From: Candidatus Chromulinivoraceae bacterium
GTDB lineage: Bacteria > Patescibacteriota > Saccharimonadia > Saccharimonadales > Saccharimonadaceae
Direction: 5' to 3'
Assembly (NCBI GenBank): GCA_035478595.1
Contig: DATIJL010000001.1
Span: forward strand, 16,604 to 80,603
DNA length: 64,000 nt
Below the pieces are notes generated by a model. It was not told the DNA's origin and did no database searches. It saw only the letters and a program-made list of their open reading frames with translations. Each line of letters starts with the position of its first letter. The stretch's first letter is position 1. Below, in pieces: positions 36,368 through 45,424 of the stretch. A program made the position numbers and the translations under genes.

Positions 36368-36481
36368 GTGAGTAAGCTCGATCAGTACAAGAAGTTCATC
36401 AGCGCTGCTACGGCAGGCACGCAGGTGGTGGCGGCTCGGTTCGTCGCACCTGGCTTCCGAGCCACACTGGATCGTCACTGA
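36368..36481 (+). CDS. GC-rich orphan gene 3, very short hypothetical
   Basis: 37 residues from GTG 36368 (MSKLDQYKKFISAATAGTQV). The segment is far richer in GC than its surroundings, is preceded by an AT-rich promoter-like region, and is followed by a 10-bp GC-rich hairpin (36524-36558), the same architecture as the genes at 2947, 6997 and 52125. There is no clear Shine-Dalgarno, and an antisense frame of 62 codons overlaps it, so coding is uncertain. It may be the remnant of a longer gene. Confidence 0.35.
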   Translation: MSKLDQYKKFISAATAGTQVVAARFVAPGFRATLDRH

Positions 36482-36523
36482 CATGGGTCACACGCTGAAC
36501 CAGATGCACTGACGTCGGTCTGA

Positions 36524-36558
36524 GGCCGCGGGGTTGCCATACCGGCTTCCCCGCGGCC
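36524..36558 (+). repeat. GC-rich hairpin after orphan gene 3
   Basis: Perfect stem GGCCGCGGGG (36524-36533) and CCCCGCGGCC (36549-36558), with no T-tract. Confidence 0.8.
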
Positions 36559-36583
36559 GATCTCACACCAAGCGAGTTTATCT

Positions 36584-36615
36584 AAAAACAGATCCCTGTT
36601 TGGGATCTGTTTTTT
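36584..36615. terminator. Bidirectional terminator at the end of groL
   Basis: AAAAACAGATCCC, 5-nt loop, GGGATCTGTTTTTT; it serves groL on the minus strand. Confidence 0.9.
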
Positions 36616-36632
36616 GTTTATTCGTCAACGAT

Positions 36633-38279
36633 CTACATCATTCCCATGCCAGGCATACCACCGCCCATTGCAGCGGGAGCTTCAGACTCTGGCACATCCA
36701 CCACTAGCGCACCCATAGTAGCTGCTGTCGAGGCAATAGAAACAGCATTTTGGACAGCTTCCTTAGTAACGCGAGCGGGGTCGATAACCCCCTCTTTCTT
36801 TACATCAATCAAACCTTTTTCAGGAGCATTTACGTTAACACCAAAGCCTGGCTTAGCTGACTCTACCTGAGCAAGTAGAGCCTCGCTATTAAGACCTGCA
36901 TTAGCCATGATCTGAAGGAATGGCTGCTTGAGTGCATTCTTGAGGATTTGACGTCCAGCACTGATACTATCGGCACCATCAGCAACAATCCCCATAGAAA
37001 GGTTAACGAGTGTCACACCACCACCAGCTACAATTCCTTCGGCAAGTGCTGCTTTTGTTGCAGCAACAGCATCATCGACACGGAACTTCTTTTCATCGAT
37101 TTCAGTTTCACTGGCACCACCAACTTTAATAACAGCAACCTTACCGCTTAGCGCTGCTGCGCGCTTTTCGTACTGTTCTTTGTCGTATTCACTTGAGGCA
37201 TTCTCAGCCTGGGTGTGAATTTGCGCGATACGTGCTTTTACTTCTTTTGCGTCGCCAGCACCCTCAATAATGGTCGTTTCGTCTTTACCAACGATCACCT
37301 TGCGAGCACTACCAAGCACATCGAGTTCAGCACTTTCAAATGTAATACCCCGATCCTCGCTAATAACTGTTGCACCTGTTAGAATCGCGATATCTTCGAG
37401 GATTTCTTTGCGGCGGTCGCCAAAAGCTGGAGCCTTAACGGCTACAGTATTAAAGACACCCTTCAGCTTGTTGAGTACAAGCACGCTTAGCGCCTCGCCT
37501 TCAATGTCATCGGCAATAAGAACAAGGTCTTTCTTACCTGCCTGCGCGAGTTTTTCAAGCATCGGCAAGAACTCTTGTACGCTTGAGATCTTTTTATCAG
37601 TAATAAGAACTGCTGGTTTCTCATATACAGCTTCTTGACGGTTCATGTCGGTCGCAAAAAGCGCACTGACAAATCCACGATCAAGACTGAAGCCTTCTAC
37701 GACTTCAGCTTCCATCTCTAGACCCTGGCCAGCCTCTACCGTTACCACGCCATCTTTACCAATCTTAGCAATCACGTCGGCAATAAGCTTACCGATACTA
37801 GCATCGCCAGCACTGATCGTCGCAACTTCAGCGACGCGGTCTTTTTTGCCTTCAATGCTCTCCGCCAATGCGTCAAGCTGTTTTACAATCTCGCTGCCTG
37901 CAGCCTCAATACCCTTACGAAGCTCTTGCGGGTTGTGGCCAGCTGCAATCAGACGGTTTGCTTCTTTAAGGATGTTATAGATAAGAACGGTCACAGTAGT
38001 TGTTCCGTCACCTGCCACCTTATTAAGCTTGCTCGCAGCCTGCTTAATAAGTTCTGCACCTACTTTGTAGCCAAGCGTTTCATCATCATTCTCTGGCAGA
38101 TCAACACTTTCAGCGACCGTCACGCCGTCATGCGTTACTGTTGGACCACCGTAACCTTTAGCGATAACAACATTGCGACCCTTTGGCCCGTAGGTTACTT
38201 TTACTGCATCATAGAGCGCTTTCGCTCCGCCAAGTACGCGAGCGCGCGCATCTTCATCGTAAAAAACTTTTTTAGCCAT
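36633..38279 (-). CDS. groL: Chaperonin GroEL
   Basis: 548 residues. This ATP-driven folding cage partners GroES. ATP-binding motifs include YGPKGRNVVI and GDGTTTVTVL (with the catalytic Asp), and the signature AALAEGIVAGGGVTL is in the equatorial domain. The apical domain lies about 190-375. The C-terminus is a GGM repeat (GGGMPGMGMM) as in typical GroEL. It lies 69 nt after groS and shares its promoter. Confidence 0.98.
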   Translation of the reverse strand: MAKKVFYDEDARARVLGGAKALYDAVKVTYGPKGRNVVIAKGYGGPTVTHDGVTVAESVDLPENDDETLGYKVGAELIKQAASKLNKVAGDGTTTVTVLIYNILKEANRLIAAGHNPQELRKGIEAAGSEIVKQLDALAESIEGKKDRVAEVATISAGDASIGKLIADVIAKIGKDGVVTVEAGQGLEMEAEVVEGFSLDRGFVSALFATDMNRQEAVYEKPAVLITDKKISSVQEFLPMLEKLAQAGKKDLVLIADDIEGEALSVLVLNKLKGVFNTVAVKAPAFGDRRKEILEDIAILTGATVISEDRGITFESAELDVLGSARKVIVGKDETTIIEGAGDAKEVKARIAQIHTQAENASSEYDKEQYEKRAAALSGKVAVIKVGGASETEIDEKKFRVDDAVAATKAALAEGIVAGGGVTLVNLSMGIVADGADSISAGRQILKNALKQPFLQIMANAGLNSEALLAQVESAKPGFGVNVNAPEKGLIDVKKEGVIDPARVTKEAVQNAVSIASTAATMGALVVDVPESEAPAAMGGGMPGMGMM

Positions 38280-38348
38280 TTCTACTCCTCTTACTTTTAT
38301 TCACAAAAACCTCACTATATAGATTTAGTTCGATTCTCTTAATATTCG

Positions 38349-38612
38349 TTAAACAGTAGCTAGTACGTCTTCCTCTTTAACAATCAGATATTCAGTACCA
38401 TCAATTTTAAGCTCAGTGGTTGAATATTCTTTGTAGATGATTTTATCGCCTACTTTTATACCTTTGACATCCGGCCCGACAGCTTTAACTTCAGCCATGA
38501 CCGGTTTCTCTTTTGCGTTATCTGGTAGATAAATACCACTTGCCGTTTGCGTCTTTGCAACTTCTCGAACCGAAACGACACGATCCGCCAGAGGTTTAAT
38601 AGGTGTACTCAT
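38349..38612 (-). CDS. groS: Co-chaperonin GroES
   Basis: 87 residues. This lid of the GroEL cage starts with PIKPLADRVVSVREV and contains the mobile loop (KTQTASGIYLPDNAKEKP) and GDKIIYKEYSTTELKIDG. Short of the usual 95 residues, but complete. Shine-Dalgarno GGAGGAA lies 5 nt before ATG. First gene of the operon, behind the CIRCE operator. Confidence 0.98.
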   Translation of the reverse strand: MSTPIKPLADRVVSVREVAKTQTASGIYLPDNAKEKPVMAEVKAVGPDVKGIKVGDKIIYKEYSTTELKIDGTEYLIVKEEDVLATV

Positions 38613-38643
38613 GAAATTTCCTCCGTTTTACTTACGTAACTTC

Positions 38644-38686
38644 ATTGTAAATAAAAAAATTAGCACTTGCAAGCAGCGAGTGCTAA
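38644..38686 (-). promoter_or_regulatory. groESL promoter with CIRCE operator
   Basis: CIRCE at 38660-38686: TTAGCACTC, 9-nt spacer, AAGTGCTAA on the minus strand, one mismatch from the HrcA consensus palindrome. The promoter TTGCAA (38667-38672), 17 nt, TACAAT (38644-38649) overlaps it, so HrcA binding would block polymerase. No hrcA gene is in the window. Confidence 0.92.
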
Positions 38687-38705
38687 TTTTTTGTTGTTTT
38701 ATCTT

Positions 38706-39143
38706 CTATGCAATCTTCAACAGTTCGCCTTTGGTAGCAGCTGGAACGAAGTTACCAGCCAAAACAACATCGCGAATTCGCTTAAGACCGTTTTCCAGGT
38801 CAATCAGTTTAGCATCTTCACGGTAGAGTTCGATTGTATTAACTTTTTCAAGATCATCATAACCCACAACTGCAGCTCCAGAAAGCCCGCCCGTAGAAAT
38901 GTATGTTTTAGCGGCTTCTCGGTCGCCGGCACCACCATCCACCACGCTTCTACCCTGAAGACGTAAACCTTCAACAACAGCATCAGCAATATGTTTTTGG
39001 TTTGGCTGGTAAACAACCACGACGTTTCCGATAGTTGGGAGCCAGTCGGCAAGTGCCTTACCAACATTCCAAGCGCACTCAACTGTGAGGCCCGTCTCTT
39101 CTGTACCGCGAATATCGTATGCACTTATCAGTTCTTCACTCAT
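38706..39143 (-). CDS. Stand-alone phosphohexomutase domain I, catalytically degenerate
   Basis: 145 residues resembling only the first domain of phosphoglucomutase/phosphomannomutase (normally about 450 residues, four domains). It keeps AYDIRG near the N-terminus and the core VVVVYQPNQKHIADAVVEGL with VVDGGAGDREAA. The catalytic phosphoserine loop, usually TASHNP followed by NGIK, reads VVGYDDLEKVNTIEL, with Tyr in place of Ser. So it cannot catalyse the mutase reaction; a ligand-binding or regulatory role is possible. It sits just upstream of groS. Confidence 0.7.
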   Translation of the reverse strand: MSEELISAYDIRGTEETGLTVECAWNVGKALADWLPTIGNVVVVYQPNQKHIADAVVEGLRLQGRSVVDGGAGDREAAKTYISTGGLSGAAVVGYDDLEKVNTIELYREDAKLIDLENGLKRIRDVVLAGNFVPAATKGELLKIA

Positions 39144-39255
39144 TTGTATCTAGTGTGTAGCATTTCAAATAGAAAAACAACCCCAACTCTACAATTTAGC
39201 GCAGCTTTATGCTGGTTAGTTTTCTTGTTTTCATACATCTTGTACAATACAGGTA

Positions 39256-40296
39256 ATGACCATACATTTCGCCTCACCAGACCAAATTGAAGATTGGGAT
39301 GCACATATTCTCTCAAACCCAGATCATGGCAACGTGTTCCAGAGTTATGAATTTGCACAGCAAAAGAGACTCGGTAGATGGACACCCCGTTTTATCATGG
39401 CTGGTAACACTGCTATTACCGTACTAGAGAAACGTCCGTTTGGATTTTCGAAGTTATGGTATCTACCTAAAGGCCCGGGCGTTTCAACCATCCGACAGCT
39501 GGACGACCTTCTGCCTGCACTTAGAAACTTCGCGCAAAAAAATGGGGTATTTGCCATCAAAATAGAGCCGGAGCTCCTGAAAAAAGAAGAGACGCTCGCA
39601 GATCTTATGAAGCTAGGTCTAAAGCGCGTGCGTCCAATCCAGCCAAACTTCTCTACTGTTACGCTTGATATTTCGCCAGATCTAGACACAGTTATGGCTC
39701 ACCTCAACCAAAAGGGTCGCCACGCCATTCACCGTGCTGAACGCGACGGTGTCATTACAAAACGTGTCGAGGCTACTGATGAAAATTGCGACATCATGTA
39801 TAACTTGCTCGCCGAAACGGCCGCTGATTCGTTTAACATACGTGACAAGGAATATTATATTCGCTTTTGGAAGCGATATGCCGAAGCTAATCTTGGACAA
39901 TTATTTTTTGCTTATTTTGAGAATAAACCGGTTGCCGGCGCGTTCGCTCTTATATTCGGTAAAAAAAGCACCTATAAAGATGGGGCCTCGGTGCGAGAAC
40001 GTACCGCCTATGGTGCGAGCCACCTCTTGCAGTGGGAAGTTATTACATGGGCAAAAGAGCGCGGAGCGATTATTCACGATCTTTGTGGCGCTCCACCATC
40101 TAGTCAAATCAATAACTCCGATCACCCGCACTATGGCATAGGACGATTTAAGACAAGTTTCAATAAAGAAGTTACTGATTACATTGGCGCTTACGATGTA
40201 GTTATTAACCCAACGCTCTACTCACTCTGGGAGAAGCTAGGCGAACGAGTTGCACTTCGCCTTCACTACACACTTCACCACGACAGTTATTACTAG
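39256..40296 (+). CDS. FemAB-family peptidoglycan aminoacyltransferase
   Basis: 346 residues, two tandem GNAT-like domains. It is expected to add amino acids from aminoacyl-tRNA to the lipid II stem peptide, building the interpeptide bridge. Motifs: NVFQSYEFAQQK near the N-terminus, LPKGPGVS, LNQKGRHAIHRAERDGV, a substrate segment AGAFALIFGKKSTYKDGAS, and a C-terminal GIGRFKTSFN. TACAAT lies 7 nt before ATG. A second paralogue is at 45425. The MurE-like ligase gene follows convergently with no gap. Confidence 0.9.
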   Translation: MTIHFASPDQIEDWDAHILSNPDHGNVFQSYEFAQQKRLGRWTPRFIMAGNTAITVLEKRPFGFSKLWYLPKGPGVSTIRQLDDLLPALRNFAQKNGVFAIKIEPELLKKEETLADLMKLGLKRVRPIQPNFSTVTLDISPDLDTVMAHLNQKGRHAIHRAERDGVITKRVEATDENCDIMYNLLAETAADSFNIRDKEYYIRFWKRYAEANLGQLFFAYFENKPVAGAFALIFGKKSTYKDGASVRERTAYGASHLLQWEVITWAKERGAIIHDLCGAPPSSQINNSDHPHYGIGRFKTSFNKEVTDYIGAYDVVINPTLYSLWEKLGERVALRLHYTLHHDSYY

Positions 40297-41586
40297 TTAT
40301 TTTTTAGCCATGATTTCACGTACCACGTCACCGTCATTCCATGGAAGACGTTCACCATTCACAATACGGAATTGTTCATGGCCCATACCCGTAATAAGCA
40401 CCGTGTCGCCCTTCATAGCGATCGAAAGCGCCTTGGCAATTGCCTCGCGTCGGTCACCCAACTCCGTGAGTTTAATCGATCCACCAGCTTGTTCTACACC
40501 CTCACGAACCTGATCGCGAATTGATTGTGGATCTTCGCTATAACTTTCATCGTCCGTCAGGACGATCCTGTCTGCATACTTTGCTGCGATCCCACCCATA
40601 ATTGGTCGTTTTCCCTTATCCCGATCACCTGTTGCACCGAACACCAATATAATACGGTTTTTGGTAATGGTTTTTGCCGACTCAAGCAACTTATCAAGCG
40701 CATCGGGTGTATGAGCGTAATCAACGATAACATCGAACCCTTTACCCTCTACGACGCGCTCAAAACGTCCAGGCACACCCTCTAGATTGGCGATACCTTC
40801 AACAATGTCATTAACACTCACCCCGAGCAGGTAGGCCGCAGAAGCCGCCGCTGTCATGTTGTAGATATTGAACTTACCAGGAAGTGCTGTCGCCAGCTCA
40901 ATTTTAGTCTGATGATCGATAACAATCGTTGCCTCACTACCTTTTTTGTAAAGTTTTGTGCGGTCGATTCTCGCCTCCGCCTCTTGGTTCTCGCCATAGG
41001 TGATCTTCTGAGCCGATGCTTTGTATTTGTCAAAAAAATCAAACCATTCGTCGTCACGGTTTAACACAATGAACTTTGGATCGCTCGCAAATAAAATACC
41101 TTTTGCCCTGGCGTAGTTTTCCATTGTCTTGTGATAGTCCAAATGATCTTGCGTTAGATTCGTCATAACCGCCACTTCAATAGGCACTGTAGAGAGTTTG
41201 TGCTGTTGTAGCGCATGACTGGTTATTTCTAGTACTACATAGTCAACCTTGTCTTTCTTTGCATCACGGAAAAACTGTTGCATACGCTCAGTAGTGGCTA
41301 CAGTCGCATTAAGATCATTAATGTTGCGCTTACCAGAGACCTCAATAATAGCTGTCGTAAACATTGCTGTCTTATAACCAGCTTCTTTTAAGATCTCATT
41401 TAAGTAATTACATGTGGTAGTTTTACCATTCGTGCCTGTCACGGCAATAACCTTGAGGTTCTTTGCTGGATAACCGTACTTTGCACTAATAAGTTGCACG
41501 CGCCCTCGACGATACACCTCTTCTAACCCTCGGATTGCTGTCTCCGGCAGTAATTTTCTTACCCCTTTTACCACCTGTTGTTTCAT
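40297..41586 (-). CDS. murE: MurE-like UDP-MurNAc-tripeptide ligase
   Basis: 429 residues. This Mur ligase adds the third amino acid to the muropeptide. The ATP loop is VTGTNGKTTTCNYL, with VLEITSHAL and NLTQDHLDYH in the central domain and DYAHTPDAL in the C-terminal domain. The N-terminal UDP-binding domain is much reduced, about 45 residues before the P-loop, so substrate binding may differ from E. coli MurE. TAAAAT lies 6 nt before ATG. The added amino acid (Lys or Dap) cannot be fixed: no DNPR or similar motif is evident to me. Confidence 0.88.
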   Translation of the reverse strand: MKQQVVKGVRKLLPETAIRGLEEVYRRGRVQLISAKYGYPAKNLKVIAVTGTNGKTTTCNYLNEILKEAGYKTAMFTTAIIEVSGKRNINDLNATVATTERMQQFFRDAKKDKVDYVVLEITSHALQQHKLSTVPIEVAVMTNLTQDHLDYHKTMENYARAKGILFASDPKFIVLNRDDEWFDFFDKYKASAQKITYGENQEAEARIDRTKLYKKGSEATIVIDHQTKIELATALPGKFNIYNMTAAASAAYLLGVSVNDIVEGIANLEGVPGRFERVVEGKGFDVIVDYAHTPDALDKLLESAKTITKNRIILVFGATGDRDKGKRPIMGGIAAKYADRIVLTDDESYSEDPQSIRDQVREGVEQAGGSIKLTELGDRREAIAKALSIAMKGDTVLITGMGHEQFRIVNGERLPWNDGDVVREIMAKK

Positions 41587-41678
41587 ATTCTCATTTTAGC
41601 ACCGTCTAGCTATAATCATTGTCACAATATCTACAACGCGTATATACTAAAATCATAAACATAGGGGGTCACACGTAT

Positions 41679-42848
41679 ATGAAAAAAGTAAGAATCATAC
41701 TTTTTGCGCTTCTGCTTGGGGTTGTTCCGCTACTCGCATTCGCCGGAACGTCCTACGCAGCAGATTTTATAAACGGTAATAACGTTATAGTTCAGAAGAA
41801 CGAAACAATTGACCATACGCTATTCATTGCGGGTAATAATGTAGAGGTAGACGGAACTGTCAATGGTGACGTCTTCTGTGCTGGTCAAAATATTACCATT
41901 AACGCAACGGTGAACGGTGATGTTATCTGCGGTGGCATGAACATAGAGATAGGTGGCACAGTAAGCGGCAGTGTGCGCGCAGCTGGGCAGGTAGTCACTC
42001 TTACAGGCTCTATTGCCCACAATGCTAGTCTTGTCGGTAATACCGTCAAGGTAGATGCGAGTAGTAAAGTAGGAGAAGACCTTCAAACCGCTGGTAATAT
42101 TTCGACCATAAATGGAGCGGTTATGCGTGATGTTGATGCTGCCGGCAACACCGTTAATCTTAATGGTGTTATTGGTCGCGACATACAAGCCTACACCGAT
42201 GACCTTCAGTTGCAATCTAATGCAAAGATTGGCGGCGGTGTTACCTATTATAGTCACAACCAACTCACAAAGGCTACCGATGCATCCGTCATTGGTGCAA
42301 TAACTCAAAAACAGCCACAGGAACGACAAAAACAAACAGAGATGAATCCCGTTCCGGGCATTATCCTCTCGCTTGTCATGCTCCTTACGCTATCATTCAC
42401 CCTCCTTGCCCTCTTCCCGCGCAAGCTTAAAAGCCTTACTGACCTGGCGCTCACTAAGCCTGGCACAACCATACTTATTGGCCTTGCTGCCTGTATTGGT
42501 GCGCCGGTCCTTATTATTGCCAGTTTTATGACTGTCATCGGTGTGTTTGTTGGGCTCACTCTTCTGTTTGCCTGGATAATCATTATGCTGATTAGTGGCG
42601 TGCTTGCCAGCTATTACACTGGCCGCCTAGTCTTTATGCGCTCAGCTCAGCACCCATTTGTTGTCATGCTAACGGGAGTACTGATTGTTTCGATTCTGCT
42701 TATTATTCCTATTGTGAATATCCTCACCATTATTGCGATCGGGCTTCTTGGCAGTGGCATGGTTATACGTCATATTTTTGCCACCACTTCCACGCCTCGC
42801 TACGAGACACTTAGTCACCCAACAAAACTACGAAAGAAGGCTCTATAG
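41679..42848 (+). CDS. Secreted bactofilin-like/polymer-forming membrane protein
   Basis: 389 residues from ATG 41679, chosen by AGGGGGT 8-10 nt upstream. A signal peptide (MKKVRIILFALLLGVVPLLA, cleavage after TSYA) leads to a repetitive beta-helix of about 180 residues (VEVDGTVNGDVFCAGQNITI, then NGDVICGGMNIEIGGTVSGS), similar to bactofilins but exported. Three or four membrane helices follow (PGIILSLVMLLTLSFTLLAL and others), with a short basic tail. It may form surface scaffolds. It lies in a row with cupredoxin and DoxX-like genes. Confidence 0.8.
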   Translation: MKKVRIILFALLLGVVPLLAFAGTSYAADFINGNNVIVQKNETIDHTLFIAGNNVEVDGTVNGDVFCAGQNITINATVNGDVICGGMNIEIGGTVSGSVRAAGQVVTLTGSIAHNASLVGNTVKVDASSKVGEDLQTAGNISTINGAVMRDVDAAGNTVNLNGVIGRDIQAYTDDLQLQSNAKIGGGVTYYSHNQLTKATDASVIGAITQKQPQERQKQTEMNPVPGIILSLVMLLTLSFTLLALFPRKLKSLTDLALTKPGTTILIGLAACIGAPVLIIASFMTVIGVFVGLTLLFAWIIIMLISGVLASYYTGRLVFMRSAQHPFVVMLTGVLIVSILLIIPIVNILTIIAIGLLGSGMVIRHIFATTSTPRYETLSHPTKLRKKAL

Positions 42849-42849
42849 T

Positions 42850-43245
42850 ATGAACAAAAAAATCATGTGGATCGTAGGAGCTATCATCGTCATCGCCTTA
42901 GCGTTAGGAGCATATATCGCCATGCAAAAGACCCCCACAACCTCTTCAAGTACAGCCAACTCCGGCAACCAAACAGCTGCGGCCACAATCACCTACAGTG
43001 CAAGTGGCTTTACGCCAAGTTCAACGACCGTTAAGTCGGGTGATATTGTCGCTGTTAAAAATACATCGTCACAGGAACTTCAAATGGACTCAGGTCCTCA
43101 CCCCGCACACACCGACGATACTGACCTAAATATTGGTGCTGTTCCAATCGGTCAGACCGTCACCTTTACGGTCACTAAGAAAGGAACGTTCAGCTATCAT
43201 AACCACCTAAACCCAAGCGATGAAGGTAGCATAACGATTCAATAA
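42850..43245 (+). CDS. Membrane-anchored cupredoxin-like protein
   Basis: 131 residues. An N-terminal helix (IMWIVGAIIVIALALGAYIA) anchors a cupredoxin domain: FTPSSTTVKSGDIVAVKNTS, the first His region SGPHPAH, and a C-terminal FSYHNHLNPSDEGSI. The usual Cys and Met copper ligands are absent; only His residues remain at that loop, so it may bind Cu(II) in a different way or none. It starts 1 nt after the upstream stop, so it is coupled, and is followed directly by a DoxX-like protein. Confidence 0.85.
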   Translation: MNKKIMWIVGAIIVIALALGAYIAMQKTPTTSSSTANSGNQTAAATITYSASGFTPSSTTVKSGDIVAVKNTSSQELQMDSGPHPAHTDDTDLNIGAVPIGQTVTFTVTKKGTFSYHNHLNPSDEGSITIQ

Positions 43246-43246
43246 T

Positions 43247-43627
43247 ATGAAGACAACGTTCGACCAAAAAAGAATCGTCTCACTGATACTCAGAATCGGA
43301 CTGGCGTTTGCGTTTTTCTACGCAAGCCTCGCAGCGTTTGTATCTCCAAATGACTGGATAGGATACCTACCTCAAGTTATCCGAAATATCGTTCCAGGTA
43401 CAACTATCCTTCCTATTTTCTCGAGTCTTGAGCTAATTTTAGCCGTTTGGCTATTAAGTAGTTGGCGACTAACGTATGCAGCCCTTGTAGCAGCAGCCAT
43501 GCTCGGGGGTATTGTTATCCTCGACCCAGCTCTCCTATCTATCACGTTCCGTGACGTCAGCCTCGTGTTTATGGCTATCGCACTCTACGCTCTTGAGCTT
43601 GAGCCCCAACCTTCTATCAAAAAATAG
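43247..43627 (+). CDS. DoxX-like small membrane protein
   Basis: 126 residues with four membrane helices (IVSLILRIGLAFAFFYASLA, then LELILAVWLLSSW and more). The layout fits the DoxX/DUF family, often linked to quinone or redox partners. The start lies 1 nt after the cupredoxin stop. The pair, cupredoxin and DoxX, suggests a membrane redox module (inference from neighbourhood). Confidence 0.7.
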   Translation: MKTTFDQKRIVSLILRIGLAFAFFYASLAAFVSPNDWIGYLPQVIRNIVPGTTILPIFSSLELILAVWLLSSWRLTYAALVAAAMLGGIVILDPALLSITFRDVSLVFMAIALYALELEPQPSIKK

Positions 43628-43663
43628 TGCCACCCCTGTTGTTTATGGTACGATAGAAAAATA

Positions 43664-44227
43664 ATGAACGAGAAAATTGTATCTATCGACCAAGCAATAG
43701 ACCTCCTTAACCAAGGTGCTGTAGGTGTTATGCCCACAGATACCGTTTACGGCGTCGTTTCAAGGGCGACCGATCAGTCAGCGGTAAGGAGAATGTATGC
43801 ATTAAAGAGTCGGGAGCGAAAACCGGGAACGCTTATCGCCGCGACCACACGTCAGCTTCGATCACTTTCAGTTCCTCAGGTCGAAATCGACAAAGTAAAA
43901 CGATGGTGGCCCAACCCTCTCAGTGCAGTACTTATCATGAATGGCAACGAGTATCTTCATCAGGGAGTAGGTGACATTGCTATGCGTGTTGTCGCCAATC
44001 CAGGAATAAAAAGGGTATTAGAGCAAACCGGCCCACTTATTACTTCAAGCGCTAATCTACCGGGTAAGCCCGGGGCAACTACTGTTGCCGAAGCGTATAC
44101 CTATTTCGGCGATGCTGTTGATTTTTATGTTGACGGTGGTCGGATTGCCGACGCCCTACCCTCGACCATTATTCGTCCACGCGGAGACGTCATAGACATC
44201 CTGCGTCAAGGTTCCGTAACACTTTAG
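43664..44227 (+). CDS. tsaC: Threonylcarbamoyl-AMP synthase
   Basis: 187 residues of the Sua5/YrdC/TsaC family. It makes threonylcarbamoyl-AMP for t6A37 in ANN-decoding tRNAs. Signatures: VGVMPTDTVYGVVSRA at the N-terminus, KSRERKPG, and ITSSANLPGKPGATTV for the nucleotide site. A TACGAT -10-like box stands 9 nt before ATG. tsaD, acting in the next step, follows 43 nt later. Confidence 0.95.
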   Translation: MNEKIVSIDQAIDLLNQGAVGVMPTDTVYGVVSRATDQSAVRRMYALKSRERKPGTLIAATTRQLRSLSVPQVEIDKVKRWWPNPLSAVLIMNGNEYLHQGVGDIAMRVVANPGIKRVLEQTGPLITSSANLPGKPGATTVAEAYTYFGDAVDFYVDGGRIADALPSTIIRPRGDVIDILRQGSVTL

Positions 44228-44270
44228 AACCACTTTACTTACACCTACGGGCGCTTTATACTGTTTCGAG

Positions 44271-45356
44271 ATGAAAGTACTTGGCATCGAGAGCAGTTGT
44301 GATGAAACCGCTGCATCCATCGTTGAAGATGGACGCAGACTTCTTAGTAATGTCGTTAATTCGCAAATAGATATTCACGCCCACTACGGCGGGGTCATCC
44401 CTGAGATTGCCGCACGTAGCCATATCGAGGTTATAAACCCCGTCATTAACCAAGCACTTAGAGACGCTAGCCTTACTTGGGATGATATAGATGCTATTGC
44501 CGTTACCTACGCCCCAGGACTCGTCGGTTCGCTCCTTGTTGGCACCCTTGCCGCTCGCACGTTGGCCATTACAAAAAATAAACCGCTGTACCCCATCCAC
44601 CATGTCGAAGGTCATGTGTACGCTAACTTTATCACTGAACAAACCGAACATCTTGGCCTCACTCTCCCATCTAAACAGCCCGAATTCCCTATGCTTGCAC
44701 TTATCGTCAGTGGTGGACATTCACAACTCGTGCTATTTAAGGACCATGGTGACTATGAATTGCTTGGCCAAACTCAAGATGACGCCGTCGGTGAAGCTTT
44801 TGATAAAGTAGCTAAAATCATCGGTCTTCCCTACCCTGGCGGCCCGGCAATCGCAAGGCTCGCTCCTACAGGCAACGCACATAAATATCTTTTTCCAAAG
44901 GCACGTCTGCATAACCCATATGACTTTAGTTTTTCTGGCCTCAAAACAGCCGTTCTAAGGACTGTTCAACGTGAGGTAGGGGAAGATTACACTTTTCCCT
45001 CTCATGAGCTTCCTGCACGCTTAAATGACGTTCAGCGAGCGGATTTTGCAGCTAGTTTCCAGCATGTCGCGATTGAAACGCTTGTTGATAAGACAGAGAA
45101 GGCCTATGATGCATACTTGCCAAAGTCTGTTGTTATTGCAGGTGGAGTCGCAGCCAATCAAGAGCTGAGGTTGCAGTTGACCGCTCGCATTCCTATTTCC
45201 ATCGAATATGCTCCAATGTCACTTTGTACTGATAATGCCGCGATGATCGCAACCCTCGGTTACTACTACGCACAGGTTAAAGAACCTGTAGATCCCTACG
45301 ATTTTGAAGTGATTCCTAGCGTCTCCATGGCCAAGACAGCCTGGAATAAATCGTAG
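44271..45356 (+). CDS. tsaD: tRNA N6-threonylcarbamoyladenosine transferase
   Basis: 361 residues. It transfers the threonylcarbamoyl group to A37. The ASKHA fold begins VLGIESSCDETAASIV; metal-binding histidines lie in IHHVEGHVYANF; LIVSGGHSQLV and AGGVAANQELR are further signatures. Length is typical. TATACT lies 8 nt before ATG, leaderless. No tsaB or tsaE is nearby. It ends at a bidirectional terminator. Confidence 0.97.
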   Translation: MKVLGIESSCDETAASIVEDGRRLLSNVVNSQIDIHAHYGGVIPEIAARSHIEVINPVINQALRDASLTWDDIDAIAVTYAPGLVGSLLVGTLAARTLAITKNKPLYPIHHVEGHVYANFITEQTEHLGLTLPSKQPEFPMLALIVSGGHSQLVLFKDHGDYELLGQTQDDAVGEAFDKVAKIIGLPYPGGPAIARLAPTGNAHKYLFPKARLHNPYDFSFSGLKTAVLRTVQREVGEDYTFPSHELPARLNDVQRADFAASFQHVAIETLVDKTEKAYDAYLPKSVVIAGGVAANQELRLQLTARIPISIEYAPMSLCTDNAAMIATLGYYYAQVKEPVDPYDFEVIPSVSMAKTAWNKS

Positions 45357-45367
45357 ACTAAGTCCTA

Positions 45368-45408
45368 ATAAAAAGAAAACCTTTCAATATATGAGGTTTC
45401 CTTTTTAT
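45368..45408. terminator. Bidirectional terminator between tsaD and the FemAB-like gene
   Basis: ATAAAAAGAAAACCT, an 11-nt loop, then AGGTTTCCTTTTTAT; one mismatch in the stem. Confidence 0.85.
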
Positions 45409-45424
45409 ATTCGTTGTTTAAAAA

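Noticed and set aside
36296..36484. 62-codon minus-strand frame
   Set aside because: It has no ribosome site, and the GC-rich sense strand with its downstream hairpin fits the pattern of the other units better.
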